The translations under genes and the position numbers were made by a program. Positions 11,222 to 17,750 of a DNA stretch of 64,000 nt are shown here, in pieces; within the stretch, counting starts at the first letter, position 1; every line of letters begins with the position of its first letter. A model generated the notes under the pieces. That model worked only from the letters and a program-made list of their open reading frames with translations. It had not been told where the DNA came from and searched no databases. The DNA comes from a bacterium (GTDB lineage: Bacteria; Bacillota; Bacilli; Lactobacillales; Streptococcaceae), in the NCBI GenBank assembly GCA_905221115.1, contig CAJNBX010000002.1:62001-126000 (forward strand), read 5' to 3'.

Positions 11222-11314
11222 ATGATGGATACAATACTTAAAACTATCATCGGACCAATTGTGGTCGGTGTTGTTCTTCGCTTAGTCGATAAATGGCTAA
11301 ACAAGGACAAATAG
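11222..11314 (+). CDS. Fst-like type I toxin, copy 1 (30 aa)
   Basis: A 30-residue peptide that begins MMDTILKTII and ends DKWLNKDK. It has one hydrophobic helix (about residues 5-22), a central GPIVVG and a charged tail. Pro12, the following VG, the Leu-rich stretch and Trp25 fit the Fst family pattern first described for the par locus of pAD1, whose toxins insert in the membrane. A strong GAGGAGG site lies 11 nt upstream, and two consecutive ATG codons exist (11222 and 11225). The antisense promoter, bidirectional hairpin and direct repeats around it support a type I system. Toxicity is inferred. Confidence 0.8.
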   Translation: MMDTILKTIIGPIVVGVVLRLVDKWLNKDK

Positions 11315-11315
11315 T

Positions 11316-11393
11316 GTCAAAAAGACCCCAAGCTTATTTGGTCGTGAGCTTGGGGTCTTTTCTAGCCTATGATATAGACACAATACTTAATTC
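11316..11393 (-). ncRNA. Antisense antitoxin RNA of unit 1 (RNA II-like)
   Basis: A consensus minus-strand promoter, TTGACA (11428-11423), 17 nt, GATAAT (11405-11400), gives a start near 11393. The RNA would end at the hairpin 11361-11320, about 78 nt, close to the 66 nt of pAD1 RNA II. It contains the complement of ACAATACTTAA (11380-11390), and the same 11-mer sits at codons 4-7 of the toxin (11231-11241). The RNA could therefore cover the toxin start region, as DRa/DRb do in par. Confidence 0.75.
11320..11361. terminator. Bidirectional terminator shared by toxin 1 and its antisense RNA
   Basis: AAAAGACCCCAAGCT (11320-11334) pairs perfectly over 15 bp with AGCTTGGGGTCTTTT (11347-11361), with a 12-nt loop. 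The arms end in A and T runs, so both convergent transcripts can stop here. Confidence 0.88.
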
Positions 11394-11399
11394 CCTTTT

Positions 11400-11428
11400 A
11401 TTATCCCATAGTTCACAAAATTTGTCAA
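11400..11428 (-). promoter_or_regulatory. Antisense promoter, unit 1
   Basis: TTGACA, a 17-nt spacer and GATAAT on the minus strand, with TGG before the -10. It is stronger by consensus than the toxin promoter, as expected for an unstable antitoxin RNA. Confidence 0.78.
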
Positions 11429-11756
11429 AGGTTTATATCCTCGGCTTTTCAAGCTTTAACCGCTGGCTAACAATATGATGACTCACTCCTTGACAACCAA
11501 GAACATTATTACAGTAGTTCTAGTCCTTCAATTAACAGTCACTTAAATTCAAAGTGAGGTTGAACTTGCTGAAGCGACAACAGACCTATTTCTTACTCAT
11601 ATTCGCTAAAAAGATCCCCGCCAATTCCCCGACCAAAATCCGAAAAATATCGGAAAATGATTTTTAGAATAGTCCCCAAAAGCCTGAAATAGAGCCAAAA
11701 AACTCCACAAAAAACTCCACCTGATTGGGTGACTCCCGAGTTTAGCACATATGTGG

Positions 11757-11762
11757 TATAAT
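11757..11762 (+). promoter_or_regulatory. Toxin 2 promoter (-10)
   Basis: TGGTATAAT as in unit 1, about 48 nt upstream of the toxin 2 start. Confidence 0.7.
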
Positions 11763-11809
11763 ATTGTTCGGCACTGCTACACCGCCTACGAAAGGAGGTG
11801 AATTAGCCC

Positions 11810-11902
11810 ATGATGGATACAATACTTAAAACTATCATCGGACCAATTGTGGTCGGTGTCGTTCTTCGATTAGTCGATAAATGGCTAAACAAGGACAAAT
11901 AG
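11810..11902 (+). CDS. Fst-like type I toxin, copy 2 (30 aa)
   Basis: Encodes the same 30 residues as copy 1; the few base changes are silent (for example CGC to CGA, GTT to GTC). The ribosome site AAAGGAGG is at 11791-11798. The conserved protein with only synonymous changes suggests selection for function in both copies or recent duplication. Its hairpin, direct repeat (11819-11829 and 11968-11978) and antisense promoter are intact. Confidence 0.8.
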   Translation: MMDTILKTIIGPIVVGVVLRLVDKWLNKDK

Positions 11903-11981
11903 TGTCAAAAAGACCCCAAGCTTATTTGGACGTGAGCTTGGGGTCTTTTCTAGCCTATGATATAGACACAATACTTAATTC
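11903..11981 (-). ncRNA. Antisense antitoxin RNA of unit 2
   Basis: Promoter TTGACA (12016-12011), 17 nt, GATAAT (11993-11988), identical to unit 1; start near 11981. It carries the complement of the ACAATACTTAA repeat and ends at the hairpin 11949-11908. Because the pairing regions of units 1 and 2 are the same, each RNA could silence both toxins. Confidence 0.75.
11908..11949. terminator. Bidirectional terminator of unit 2
   Basis: The same 15-bp stem as unit 1 (11908-11922 with 11935-11949). Confidence 0.88.
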
Positions 11982-11987
11982 CCTTTT

Positions 11988-12016
11988 ATTATCCCATAGT
12001 TCACAAAATTTGTCAA
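11988..12016 (-). promoter_or_regulatory. Antisense promoter, unit 2
   Basis: TTGACA-N17-GATAAT on the minus strand, the same as in unit 1. Confidence 0.78.
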
Positions 12017-12178
12017 AGGTTTATATCCTTTATATCCTCTTGAACCTCTGTACTACAAGACGTTCAAGATTAAGCGAAAGCTATCGGAAAATGATGTTTA
12101 GAAAGCTCCCGAAAAGCCTGAAATAGAGCCAAAAAACTCCACCTAATTGGATGACTCCCGAGTTTAGCACTTATGTGG

Positions 12179-12184
12179 TATAAT
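12179..12184 (+). promoter_or_regulatory. Toxin 3 promoter (-10)
   Basis: TGGTATAAT retained although the toxin gene is disrupted. Confidence 0.65.
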
Positions 12185-12231
12185 ATTCTACGGCACTGCT
12201 ACATCGCCTACGAAAGGAGGTGAATTAGCCC

Positions 12232-12378
12232 ATGATGGATACAATACTTAAAACTATCATCGGACCAATTGTGGTCGGTGTCGTTCTTCGATTATACTCA
12301 ATGAAAATCAAAGAGCAAACTAGGAAGCTAGCCGCAGGCTGTACTGGAGTACGGCAAGGTGAAGCTGACGTGGTTTGA
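12232..12378 (+). pseudogene. Fst-like toxin copy 3, interrupted by a BOX element
   Basis: The first 21 codons are those of copies 1 and 2 (through VVLRL). Then the BOX enters, and the frame runs on through it for 27 codons (YSMKIKEQTRK... to a TGA at 12376), giving a 48-residue hybrid. The native VDKWLNKDK tail, including the conserved Trp and the charged end, is lost from this frame and lies stranded at 12401-12430. The hydrophobic helix is almost complete, so residual membrane activity cannot be excluded. Promoter and ribosome site are intact. Confidence 0.8.
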
Positions 12379-12397
12379 ATTTGATTTTCGAAGAGTA
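12295..12397 (+). repeat. BOX element inside toxin copy 3
   Basis: A 103-bp BOX with ends TACTC...GAGTA. The flanking TTA occurs on both sides (12292-12294 and 12398-12400) but only once in the uninterrupted copies, so it is a target duplication. The interior carries GTACGGCAAGGTGAAGCTGACG-like boxA/C sequence and no full boxB. Confidence 0.9.
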
Positions 12398-12431
12398 TTA
12401 GTCGATAAATGGCTAAACAAGGACAAATAGT

Positions 12432-12521
12432 GTCAAAAAAGACCCCAAGCTTAATGTGGAAGTTAGCTTGGGGTCTTTTCTAGTCCATGATATAGAACTA
12501 ATCCTTAATTCCTCTCCATTA
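12432..12521 (-). ncRNA. Antisense RNA of unit 3 (probably orphaned)
   Basis: Promoter TTGACA (12546-12541), 17 nt, GATAAT (12533-12528) is intact. The direct repeat has decayed: ACAATACTTAA has become CTAATCCTTAA within 12496-12508. The toxin copy 3 start still has the intact repeat, so pairing should be weaker. This fits relaxed selection after toxin disruption. Confidence 0.55.
12437..12479. terminator. Bidirectional terminator of unit 3
   Basis: AAAAGACCCCAAGCT at 12437-12451 pairs with AGCTTGGGGTCTTTT at 12465-12479. The stem is conserved while the loop has changed relative to units 1 and 2. Confidence 0.85.
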
Positions 12522-12906
12522 TCCCACAGTTCACAAAATTTGTCAAAACTTTACATCCTCCGCTTCTCAAGCTTTAACCGCTTTACAACAAGACTTTCAA
12601 GTTTAAAAGAAAGTTAGGGATTCTATCAATTTCATAGAAATTTTGATTTCGTAAACGAATAGATAATCTTACATGTCACTTCTCATTTAATACTCCACTA
12701 CTGGACAAGCAAAATCATTATTACAGTAGTTCCAGTCCTTCAATTAACAGTCACTTACAATCAAATTGAGTTTGAAGTAGCTGAAGTAACAGCAAACCTA
12801 TTTCTTAGTCATATTTCCTAAAAAAGTCCCCGCCAATTCCCCGACCAAAATCCGAAAAATATCGAAAAATGATTTTTAGAATAGTCCCAAAAAGCCTGAA
12901 ATAGAG

Positions 12907-13005
12907 CCAAAAAACTCCACCTGATTGGGTGGAGTTAAGGGAGATTATTATGAAAAAGAAAAGTTTAGGATTTTATTAAATAAAGTTAGGAGGTCTTTAT
13001 TTAAT
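12907..13005 (-). ncRNA. csRNA, CiaR-dependent small RNA (copy 2)
   Basis: About 99 nt. The 3' hairpin AACTCCACC-CAATCA-GGTGGAGTT (12936-12913) is followed by TTTTT. The core has ACCTCCTAAC, CTCCT-type anti-Shine-Dalgarno stretches and CAT. TTTAT-type stems next to the start (AATAAAGACCTCCTAACTTTATT) resemble the first csRNA hairpin. It lies back to back with toxin unit 3. Confidence 0.87.
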
Positions 13006-13011
13006 AACTAT

Positions 13012-13044
13012 ATGATACAAGACGAAGCTTAAAACTAGCTTAAC
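13012..13044 (-). promoter_or_regulatory. CiaR-controlled csRNA promoter (copy 2)
   Basis: GTTAAG-N5-TTTAAG (13044-13028), 10 nt, then TATCAT (13017-13012). One base deviates in the upstream half-site. Confidence 0.85.
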
Positions 13045-13101
13045 TTTTCCAAAATTTTACTATTTTGCAAAAAATTTCTATCACCAGCACCTACCCACGC
13101 C

Positions 13102-13197
13102 CAAAAAAGCCACCTGATTGGGTGACTTCATTAGGAGATTATGATGAAAAAAAGTTTTAGGATTTCATTAAATAAAGTTAGGAGGTCTTTATTTAAT
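13102..13197 (-). ncRNA. csRNA, CiaR-dependent small RNA (copy 3)
   Basis: About 96 nt. The 5' part AATAAAGACCTCCTAACTTT is shared with copies 2 and 4, followed by CTAAAACTTTTTTTCAT and the terminator AGTCACC-CAATCA-GGTGGCT-TTTTT (13127-13108). It is arranged in tandem with copy 2 about 100 nt apart. Confidence 0.88.
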
Positions 13198-13203
13198 GAC
13201 TAT

Positions 13204-13236
13204 ATAATACTAGACCAGCCTTAAACTTTGCTTAAG
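13204..13236 (-). promoter_or_regulatory. CiaR-controlled csRNA promoter (copy 3)
   Basis: CTTAAG-N5-TTTAAG (13236-13220), 10 nt, then TATTAT (13209-13204). Confidence 0.87.
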
Positions 13237-13250
13237 AAAAACAAGTTTTA

Positions 13251-13667
13251 TTATTTTTCTCTGTTTACCCAAGTCATTCCTGTACAATCATAGGTGGATA
13301 AAGTTTCAAAACCCATAGAACGATAAAATACTACGTTTTTTTCTGTCTGTTCTGTCACCAGCTGGACTTGATAGGCATCTTTGTAATCCTCTAAAGCCTC
13401 TTTCATCAAGGAGCTACCAATTCCTTGGCGCTGATAGCTAGGCAAAACAATCAAATCCTGGACAAAAATTGATGAAAAACCATCTCCAACCAAACGAATC
13501 AAGCCCACTACAGCATCGCCATCAAGCACCAGATAAATTACTAATGAATGAGATAAGGCCTGCTCCAGCATCTCTGATTGATCGGTATAATTTGTCCAAC
13601 CGACAGCCTGATAGAGATGCAAAACATCCTCTAGCTTGACAAATTCTTGCTTTTTAATAGTGATCAT
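13251..13667 (-). CDS. GNAT-family N-acetyltransferase
   Basis: 138 residues with the acetyl-CoA-binding motif QDLIVLPSYQRQGIGSSLMK (about 70-90), so a typical GNAT fold. The substrate is unknown. It follows the next acetyltransferase gene by 11 nt, and its GAGGTG ribosome site lies in that gap. The csRNA copy 3 promoter lies about 15 nt beyond its stop. Confidence 0.85.
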   Translation of the reverse strand: MITIKKQEFVKLEDVLHLYQAVGWTNYTDQSEMLEQALSHSLVIYLVLDGDAVVGLIRLVGDGFSSIFVQDLIVLPSYQRQGIGSSLMKEALEDYKDAYQVQLVTEQTEKNVVFYRSMGFETLSTYDCTGMTWVNREK

Positions 13668-13678
13668 GTCAACACCTC

Positions 13679-14374
13679 TTAAAACTCTCTCAAGCTCTTG
13701 TACTGCCGTCCATTTTTATCAAAATTTTCAGGAGCCAACCATGCTTCCAATCGAGCTTTGACTTGAGGCCAGTCCTTATCAATCATAGACAACCAATCCG
13801 TATCCCTAGTACGCCCCTTATAAACGACTGCCTGGCGGAAGGTTCCTTCATAAACAAATCCCAAACGCTCCGCAGCTCGTCTGGATGGCAGATTAAGAGA
13901 ATCACATTTCCACTCATAGCGACGATAGTTAAGCACTTCAAAGACATAGCGAGCCAGTAGATACTGGGCTTCTGTCCCTATCCGTGTCCCCCTGAGCTCT
14001 GGAGAAAAAGTGACAGCTCCCACTTCTATGACTCGATTATTCTGATCAATGCGCATGAGAGAAAAAGTTCCCAAAGCCTTACCAGTCGCCTTGTCTATGA
14101 TTGCATAGTAAAAACGGTCCTTACGAGCCAACATCTGATTTAAAAGGCTAACCAGCTCCTCCATATCTGCCACTGATTCCTGAAAGAGGTAGGTCCACAT
14201 CTCCCGAGGCGTATCAGGGCCATAAACAGCTAATAAATCCTTCGCATGCTTTTCTACCGAGAGAGCCTCTATTCGAGCATAACGTCCTTCTAAGAAATCA
14301 ATAGAAGGCAGTTCACCTGGTGTATAACCTTCCATTGACTCACCAATCATCTGACCATATTCGTTTACTGGCAT
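13679..14374 (-). CDS. RimJ/RimL-like GNAT acetyltransferase
   Basis: 231 residues. A long GNAT domain (about 25-200) has the motif GAVTFSPELRGTRIGTEAQY and the later YEWKCDSLNLPSRRAAERLG, which matches proteins that acetylate protein or peptide N-termini (RimJ/RimL group). No specific substrate can be named. First gene of a two-gene unit with the smaller GNAT downstream. Confidence 0.83.
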   Translation of the reverse strand: MPVNEYGQMIGESMEGYTPGELPSIDFLEGRYARIEALSVEKHAKDLLAVYGPDTPREMWTYLFQESVADMEELVSLLNQMLARKDRFYYAIIDKATGKALGTFSLMRIDQNNRVIEVGAVTFSPELRGTRIGTEAQYLLARYVFEVLNYRRYEWKCDSLNLPSRRAAERLGFVYEGTFRQAVVYKGRTRDTDWLSMIDKDWPQVKARLEAWLAPENFDKNGRQYKSLREF

Positions 14375-14468
14375 TTTTCTTCTCCTTGTTTTACGCTGAA
14401 AATACTATATCACAAATTGTTCTCTTTGGAAACTGGCACTGTCTTCAAACTTCATCCTCAACACTATA

Positions 14469-14888
14469 TTAGTGACCAGTTTTCTGTCTTTTATCCTCTA
14501 AGGCTTGATTAATTCGTTGGGTGAGTTTGTGAGTTTGCCAGATTTGATACAACCATATCAATCCATAAATTAACAAGAAAAAGAACCAAAGCAAGGGACT
14601 CCACAAGGCTGAACCCCAACCAAAAAATAGAGAGGTCAATACTAAAATAGTAGCTGTCACTAATAAATGAACTCCTACACGTATACTAAAAGCAAGAAAC
14701 TCTAGCTTTTCAAGTATTAAAGTCAATACCCCCATAATTCCACCCATTAAAAACAGAGCTAGAATATTTTTTGTCATTGGTTCAGGATAGGTAATGCTTG
14801 GATAGCACTGAGCTAATAACATCATACTCAAATAAAAGAAGGAAGCCGTACGCATTCCCGATACAAAATAATCAATTAATCGTTTCAT
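14469..14888 (-). CDS. DUF3021 membrane protein
   Basis: 139 residues with four hydrophobic segments (about 12-30, 42-62, 68-92 and 98-120) and a basic C-terminal tail. Proteins of this kind are regularly paired with LytTR regulators, and in S. mutans membrane partners of LytTR regulators (HdrM, BrsM) hold the regulator inactive. Here it directly follows the LytTR gene by 9 nt. The role as an inhibitor is inference from context. Confidence 0.78.
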   Translation of the reverse strand: MKRLIDYFVSGMRTASFFYLSMMLLAQCYPSITYPEPMTKNILALFLMGGIMGVLTLILEKLEFLAFSIRVGVHLLVTATILVLTSLFFGWGSALWSPLLWFFFLLIYGLIWLYQIWQTHKLTQRINQALEDKRQKTGH

Positions 14889-14897
14889 GATTTTCTC

Positions 14898-15353
14898 CTA
14901 TAAACCTAGATAATTCATTAAGGACTTAACGTATTTCCGACTCACACTAGATTTGATGCCCCGAGTCATTTTAGCCATCATGTTCCCTGAAAAGCTATCC
15001 GATAATGACTCTAAATGGTCAATGTTTATAATTGAATGTCGTGATATCTGTATAAAATTACGTCGGTTAATCCTATTCTGAAAGTTTATCAATGTTTCCT
15101 TAGTTTTATAAATCCCATCTACCGTATAAATGGTTAACAAATTCTTATCAATATCAGCTAGAATAATATCCTCAATCTTCACCATAACCAGATGATCATC
15201 CGTTCGAATAGGAATGACCACCTGATTGGTCGTTGAAAATTGTTCTAAATACTCCATGACTTCCCTTGCTTGGTCGGTTAACTGAGCTGCCTGAATTACA
15301 ATATGTGGGTCCTTTTCTGAAAACTCTGCCTTCATTTCAAAACGAATCTTCAT
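14898..15353 (-). CDS. LytTR DNA-binding regulator
   Basis: 151 residues. The C-terminal two thirds (about 45-150) is a LytTR domain: IPIRTDDHLVMVKIEDIILADIDKN, then INRRNFIQISRHSIINIDHLESL. The N-terminal 40 residues are too short for a receiver domain, so this is not an ordinary response regulator. It lies between an ABC permease and a DUF3021 gene, as in LytTR regulatory systems. Targets are unknown; autoregulation of the operon is likely. Confidence 0.88.
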   Translation of the reverse strand: MKIRFEMKAEFSEKDPHIVIQAAQLTDQAREVMEYLEQFSTTNQVVIPIRTDDHLVMVKIEDIILADIDKNLLTIYTVDGIYKTKETLINFQNRINRRNFIQISRHSIINIDHLESLSDSFSGNMMAKMTRGIKSSVSRKYVKSLMNYLGL

Positions 15354-15371
15354 TTTCTCTCCAATATACCT

Positions 15372-16214
15372 TTATTTTCTCTTGCTAAACACTTTAACAA
15401 ATAAAAGCCAAAGAAGAATAGCGACAAGACTGATAATAACCACTATAAAGTATGTCTCTTTCTTTGTCAATAGTTCTTGCAAGTTGATTTGGATCCCCAT
15501 TTTTTCTTGAAATTCCTGTAACAATCTGCTATTTCCTGTAAATGCGGTCTCTAATGGTTCTTTCATTAAAATTTGTCGATAAAGAGAAGCAATATAAGTT
15601 GCAGGGGTACACTTCATGATAATCTGTGCAAAATCAGGTAAAACTCCAATAGGGACATAAGTTCCTACTAAAAATCCAGAAGCAGTTCCCACTATAGTTG
15701 CCAGTTTGCCAAGACTATTTACAGATTGAAAACGATAAATCAAGAGAATATTTATCAAACTTGAAAGCAGACTACTTAACAACATAATCAAAGCAATTTC
15801 CGGTAAATGACTGATAACTGGACTTTCTTTAAAATAAAGCCCCATAACAGCAAACATAAACACCTGCATGACAAAAGAGATGGCAATACTACTGATTAGA
15901 TAGGACACCTGTAAACCCCAGCTACCTAAATCTGTCAAGAAGAGATCTTGATCCACTTGATTTTCACGATCCTGTACCATTTGTGTAAGAGCCGTAAAAC
16001 TGGTTGTAATCCCAGTCACAGCCAAGGTCCCACCCATCAGCCAGTTATTTAAAAGATTCGTATTATCAGGGAGTTGGGACCAAGCATCCGTCAAGTTCTT
16101 CTGCAAAAAAATGATATAAAGGAGGAAGGAAATCAATGCCCCCAATAATGAGAAAAATACTCCTGAACGATTACGAAAATATAAGATAAAATTCCGTTTC
16201 AATAAAGCTAACAT
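15372..16214 (-). CDS. ABC-2 type transporter permease
   Basis: 280 residues. Six hydrophobic segments and the ABC-2 pattern, with a large hydrophilic stretch around 195-245 between helices 5 and 6. The start codon overlaps the ATPase stop (TAATG), so the two are translationally coupled. The cargo is unknown; drugs or antimicrobial peptides are common for this class when linked to a LytTR regulator. Confidence 0.88.
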   Translation of the reverse strand: MLALLKRNFILYFRNRSGVFFSLLGALISFLLYIIFLQKNLTDAWSQLPDNTNLLNNWLMGGTLAVTGITTSFTALTQMVQDRENQVDQDLFLTDLGSWGLQVSYLISSIAISFVMQVFMFAVMGLYFKESPVISHLPEIALIMLLSSLLSSLINILLIYRFQSVNSLGKLATIVGTASGFLVGTYVPIGVLPDFAQIIMKCTPATYIASLYRQILMKEPLETAFTGNSRLLQEFQEKMGIQINLQELLTKKETYFIVVIISLVAILLWLLFVKVFSKRK

Positions 16215-17080
16215 TAGCGAACCTCTCTTCCTGTAAGTGCAATAAAGGCATCATCCATGGTGCCTGGACGAAATTCAAAAGAATCAATTTCTTCTCGAAC
16301 TTTTGCCAAATATTCAATGGCTTCCTGTGACGTTCTTGGATAAAAAAGATATTCCAACTCATTTTCTTCCTTTACTGTCATTCCAGTCTGTAGCAACTTT
16401 TCTAAATCCTTCATTTCTTTAAAACGAATTTTTAGAATATTAGATGCATACTGACTTTTAATAGCCGTCGCAGAACCTTGCGCAATCACTTTCCCATGAT
16501 CAACGATATAGATCTGATTTGCTTCATCCGCTTCATCCAGATAATGAGTCGTTAAGATAATAGTCAGCCCTTCATCCTTTTGTAGTCGAGACAGTAAATC
16601 CCAAATGGCTTTGCGAGTCTGAATATCTAGACCTGTCGTTGGTTCATCTAAGAAAAGAATATCTGGCTGTGAAAGAAGAGCACGCGCAATATCAACCCGA
16701 CGTTTTTGCCCACCTGACAAAGTCCCATATAGTTGCTTCTGGAAAGCAGTCAAACCCAGTTGATGGATCAAATCATCCACACGACTTGCTGCAATCTCCT
16801 TATACTGTTGAGCACGAATCGTAAGATTTTCTCTAACCGTCAACATTTCATCCAGTACACTAGCTTGAAAAACAACTCCTATTTTCGTATTTGGCGCATA
16901 TCGAATCTGACCTTTTGTCGGCTTTTTCAAACCGATTAACATGGAAATGGTGGTTGATTTTCCTGCACCATTGGGACCCAAAATAGCATTAAAACTCCCT
17001 TTTTCAAACTCTAACTGAATATCGTCAACAGCCATATAATCGCCGTACCGTTTAGTCAAATGTTTAGCTTGTAAAATCAT
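16214..17080 (-). CDS. ABC transporter ATP-binding protein
   Basis: 288 residues from the ATG at 17080, which has GAGGAGG eight nt upstream; a longer reading to 17116 lacks a ribosome site. Walker A GPNGAGKST (about 35-43), signature LSGGQKRR (about 128), Walker [13 protein letters not shown] (about 148) and the switch His in LTTHYLDEA are present. First gene of the ABC-LytTR-DUF3021 operon. Confidence 0.94.
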   Translation of the reverse strand: MILQAKHLTKRYGDYMAVDDIQLEFEKGSFNAILGPNGAGKSTTISMLIGLKKPTKGQIRYAPNTKIGVVFQASVLDEMLTVRENLTIRAQQYKEIAASRVDDLIHQLGLTAFQKQLYGTLSGGQKRRVDIARALLSQPDILFLDEPTTGLDIQTRKAIWDLLSRLQKDEGLTIILTTHYLDEADEANQIYIVDHGKVIAQGSATAIKSQYASNILKIRFKEMKDLEKLLQTGMTVKEENELEYLFYPRTSQEAIEYLAKVREEIDSFEFRPGTMDDAFIALTGREVR

Positions 17081-17149
17081 ATTTAGTTCCTCCTCTTTAC
17101 CCCACCAGTTTAACAAAAATAATGAAAGAAAAATCGACTATTAAGATAA

Positions 17150-17197
17150 GTGGTTAAAATGAGATGTTAAGTGGTGAGATGATTAGGGTTAAGTTAA
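17150..17197 (-). promoter_or_regulatory. Repeated GTTAA motifs upstream of the ABC-LytTR operon
   Basis: GTTAA occurs at 17153, 17166, 17188 and 17193, within TTAAGTGGT/GGGTTAAG-like stretches about 70-120 nt upstream of the ATPase start. LytTR proteins bind short direct repeats, so this is a plausible operator, but no consensus match was established. Confidence 0.25.
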
Positions 17198-17385
17198 AGT
17201 AGAGAAGGCTACAGCCATTTTTCTCCTACCTAATTGCTAAATGAAGCTTAAAAACACCTACAACAAAATGTTATATTTTGAAATATGCGCTATAAAAGAG
17301 ATGTTTTACCGCATCTGGCCGCAAAATTCAAGAATCGGTAGTATTATTCTCGCCAAATCAAACAATAAAAAATTAACTAGAAATC

Positions 17386-17505
17386 ATGACACACAATTCC
17401 TTCTATCAAAATGAAATTGCTGAATATGATATGATTGAATTTGAAGCAAGTAAGTATTGTCCTGAATTTGAAACTTCCATTAGCCAAATTTTTGACGACA
17501 AGTAG
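17386..17505 (+). CDS. Short plus-strand frame, possible gene remnant (39 codons)
   Basis: Begins MTHNSFYQNEIAEYDM and ends ISQIFDDK. It is acidic, with no recognisable domain. No Shine-Dalgarno sequence precedes it. It could be the leftover of a larger gene or chance; nothing else supports it. Confidence 0.15.
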   Translation: MTHNSFYQNEIAEYDMIEFEASKYCPEFETSISQIFDDK

Positions 17506-17552
17506 ATCTATTAGGAAATAATATATGAAAAAAATTTTCAATACAAGCAAAA

Positions 17553-17582
17553 AACAGCTCTTTTTATCCGAGAAGAGCTGTT
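17553..17582. terminator. Terminator hairpin
   Basis: AACAGCTCTT pairs with AAGAGCTGTT over 10 bp. On the minus strand it is followed by TTTTTTGC, so it can end the acyl-hydrolase transcript; on the plus strand CTATTTTA follows. Confidence 0.75.
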
Positions 17583-17750
17583 CTATTTTATGAAAGAGAA
17601 AGTCACTAGTAACTCTTGTACTTCTCTCTATGTTTTTACTGTTTGAGTTCAAATTTCTCTTGTTTGAACAATTGCTTTTGTAGACTGGACTACCAACCAG
17701 AACTGTGTTTTTATCTTAGTTGGGACTATTATAGTACGGTTCAGCACTAT

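Larger units (their letters stand above)
11120..12920 (+). repeat. Three tandem Fst-like toxin-antitoxin cassettes (about 600, 420 and 780 bp)
   Basis: Each unit starts with a csRNA-like hairpin sequence (ACCTGATTGGGTGACTCC-like), then a toxin promoter, a small toxin ORF, a bidirectional hairpin and an antisense promoter on the minus strand. Each ends with a block reading AAATAGAGCCAAAAAACTCC that leads into the next hairpin. Unit 1 is about 11120-11710, unit 2 about 11711-12130 and unit 3 about 12131-12920, where unit 3 runs into csRNA copy 2. Units 1 and 3 share a 3' block (for example GTCCTTCAATTAACAGTCAC) that unit 2 lacks. Confidence 0.85.
17117..17750. other. Gene-poor stretch between the ABC operon and the acyl hydrolase
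   Basis: About 630 bp without a convincing gene. It holds the GTTAA repeats near the ABC operon, a 39-codon plus-strand frame without ribosome site (17386-17505) and one terminator hairpin (17553-17582). The A+T-rich sequence beyond the hairpin looks like decayed DNA. Confidence 0.6.

Noticed and set aside
11293..12126. Plus-strand frames of 61 and 81 codons starting at MAKQGQIVSKRP inside toxin units 1 and 2
   Set aside because: They begin inside the toxin's last codons, run through the bidirectional terminator, have no ribosome site and diverge between units.
17377..17652. 91-codon minus-strand frame in the gene-poor stretch
   Set aside because: No ribosome site, spans a terminator hairpin, low-complexity Phe/Ile/Leu composition and no recognisable domain.
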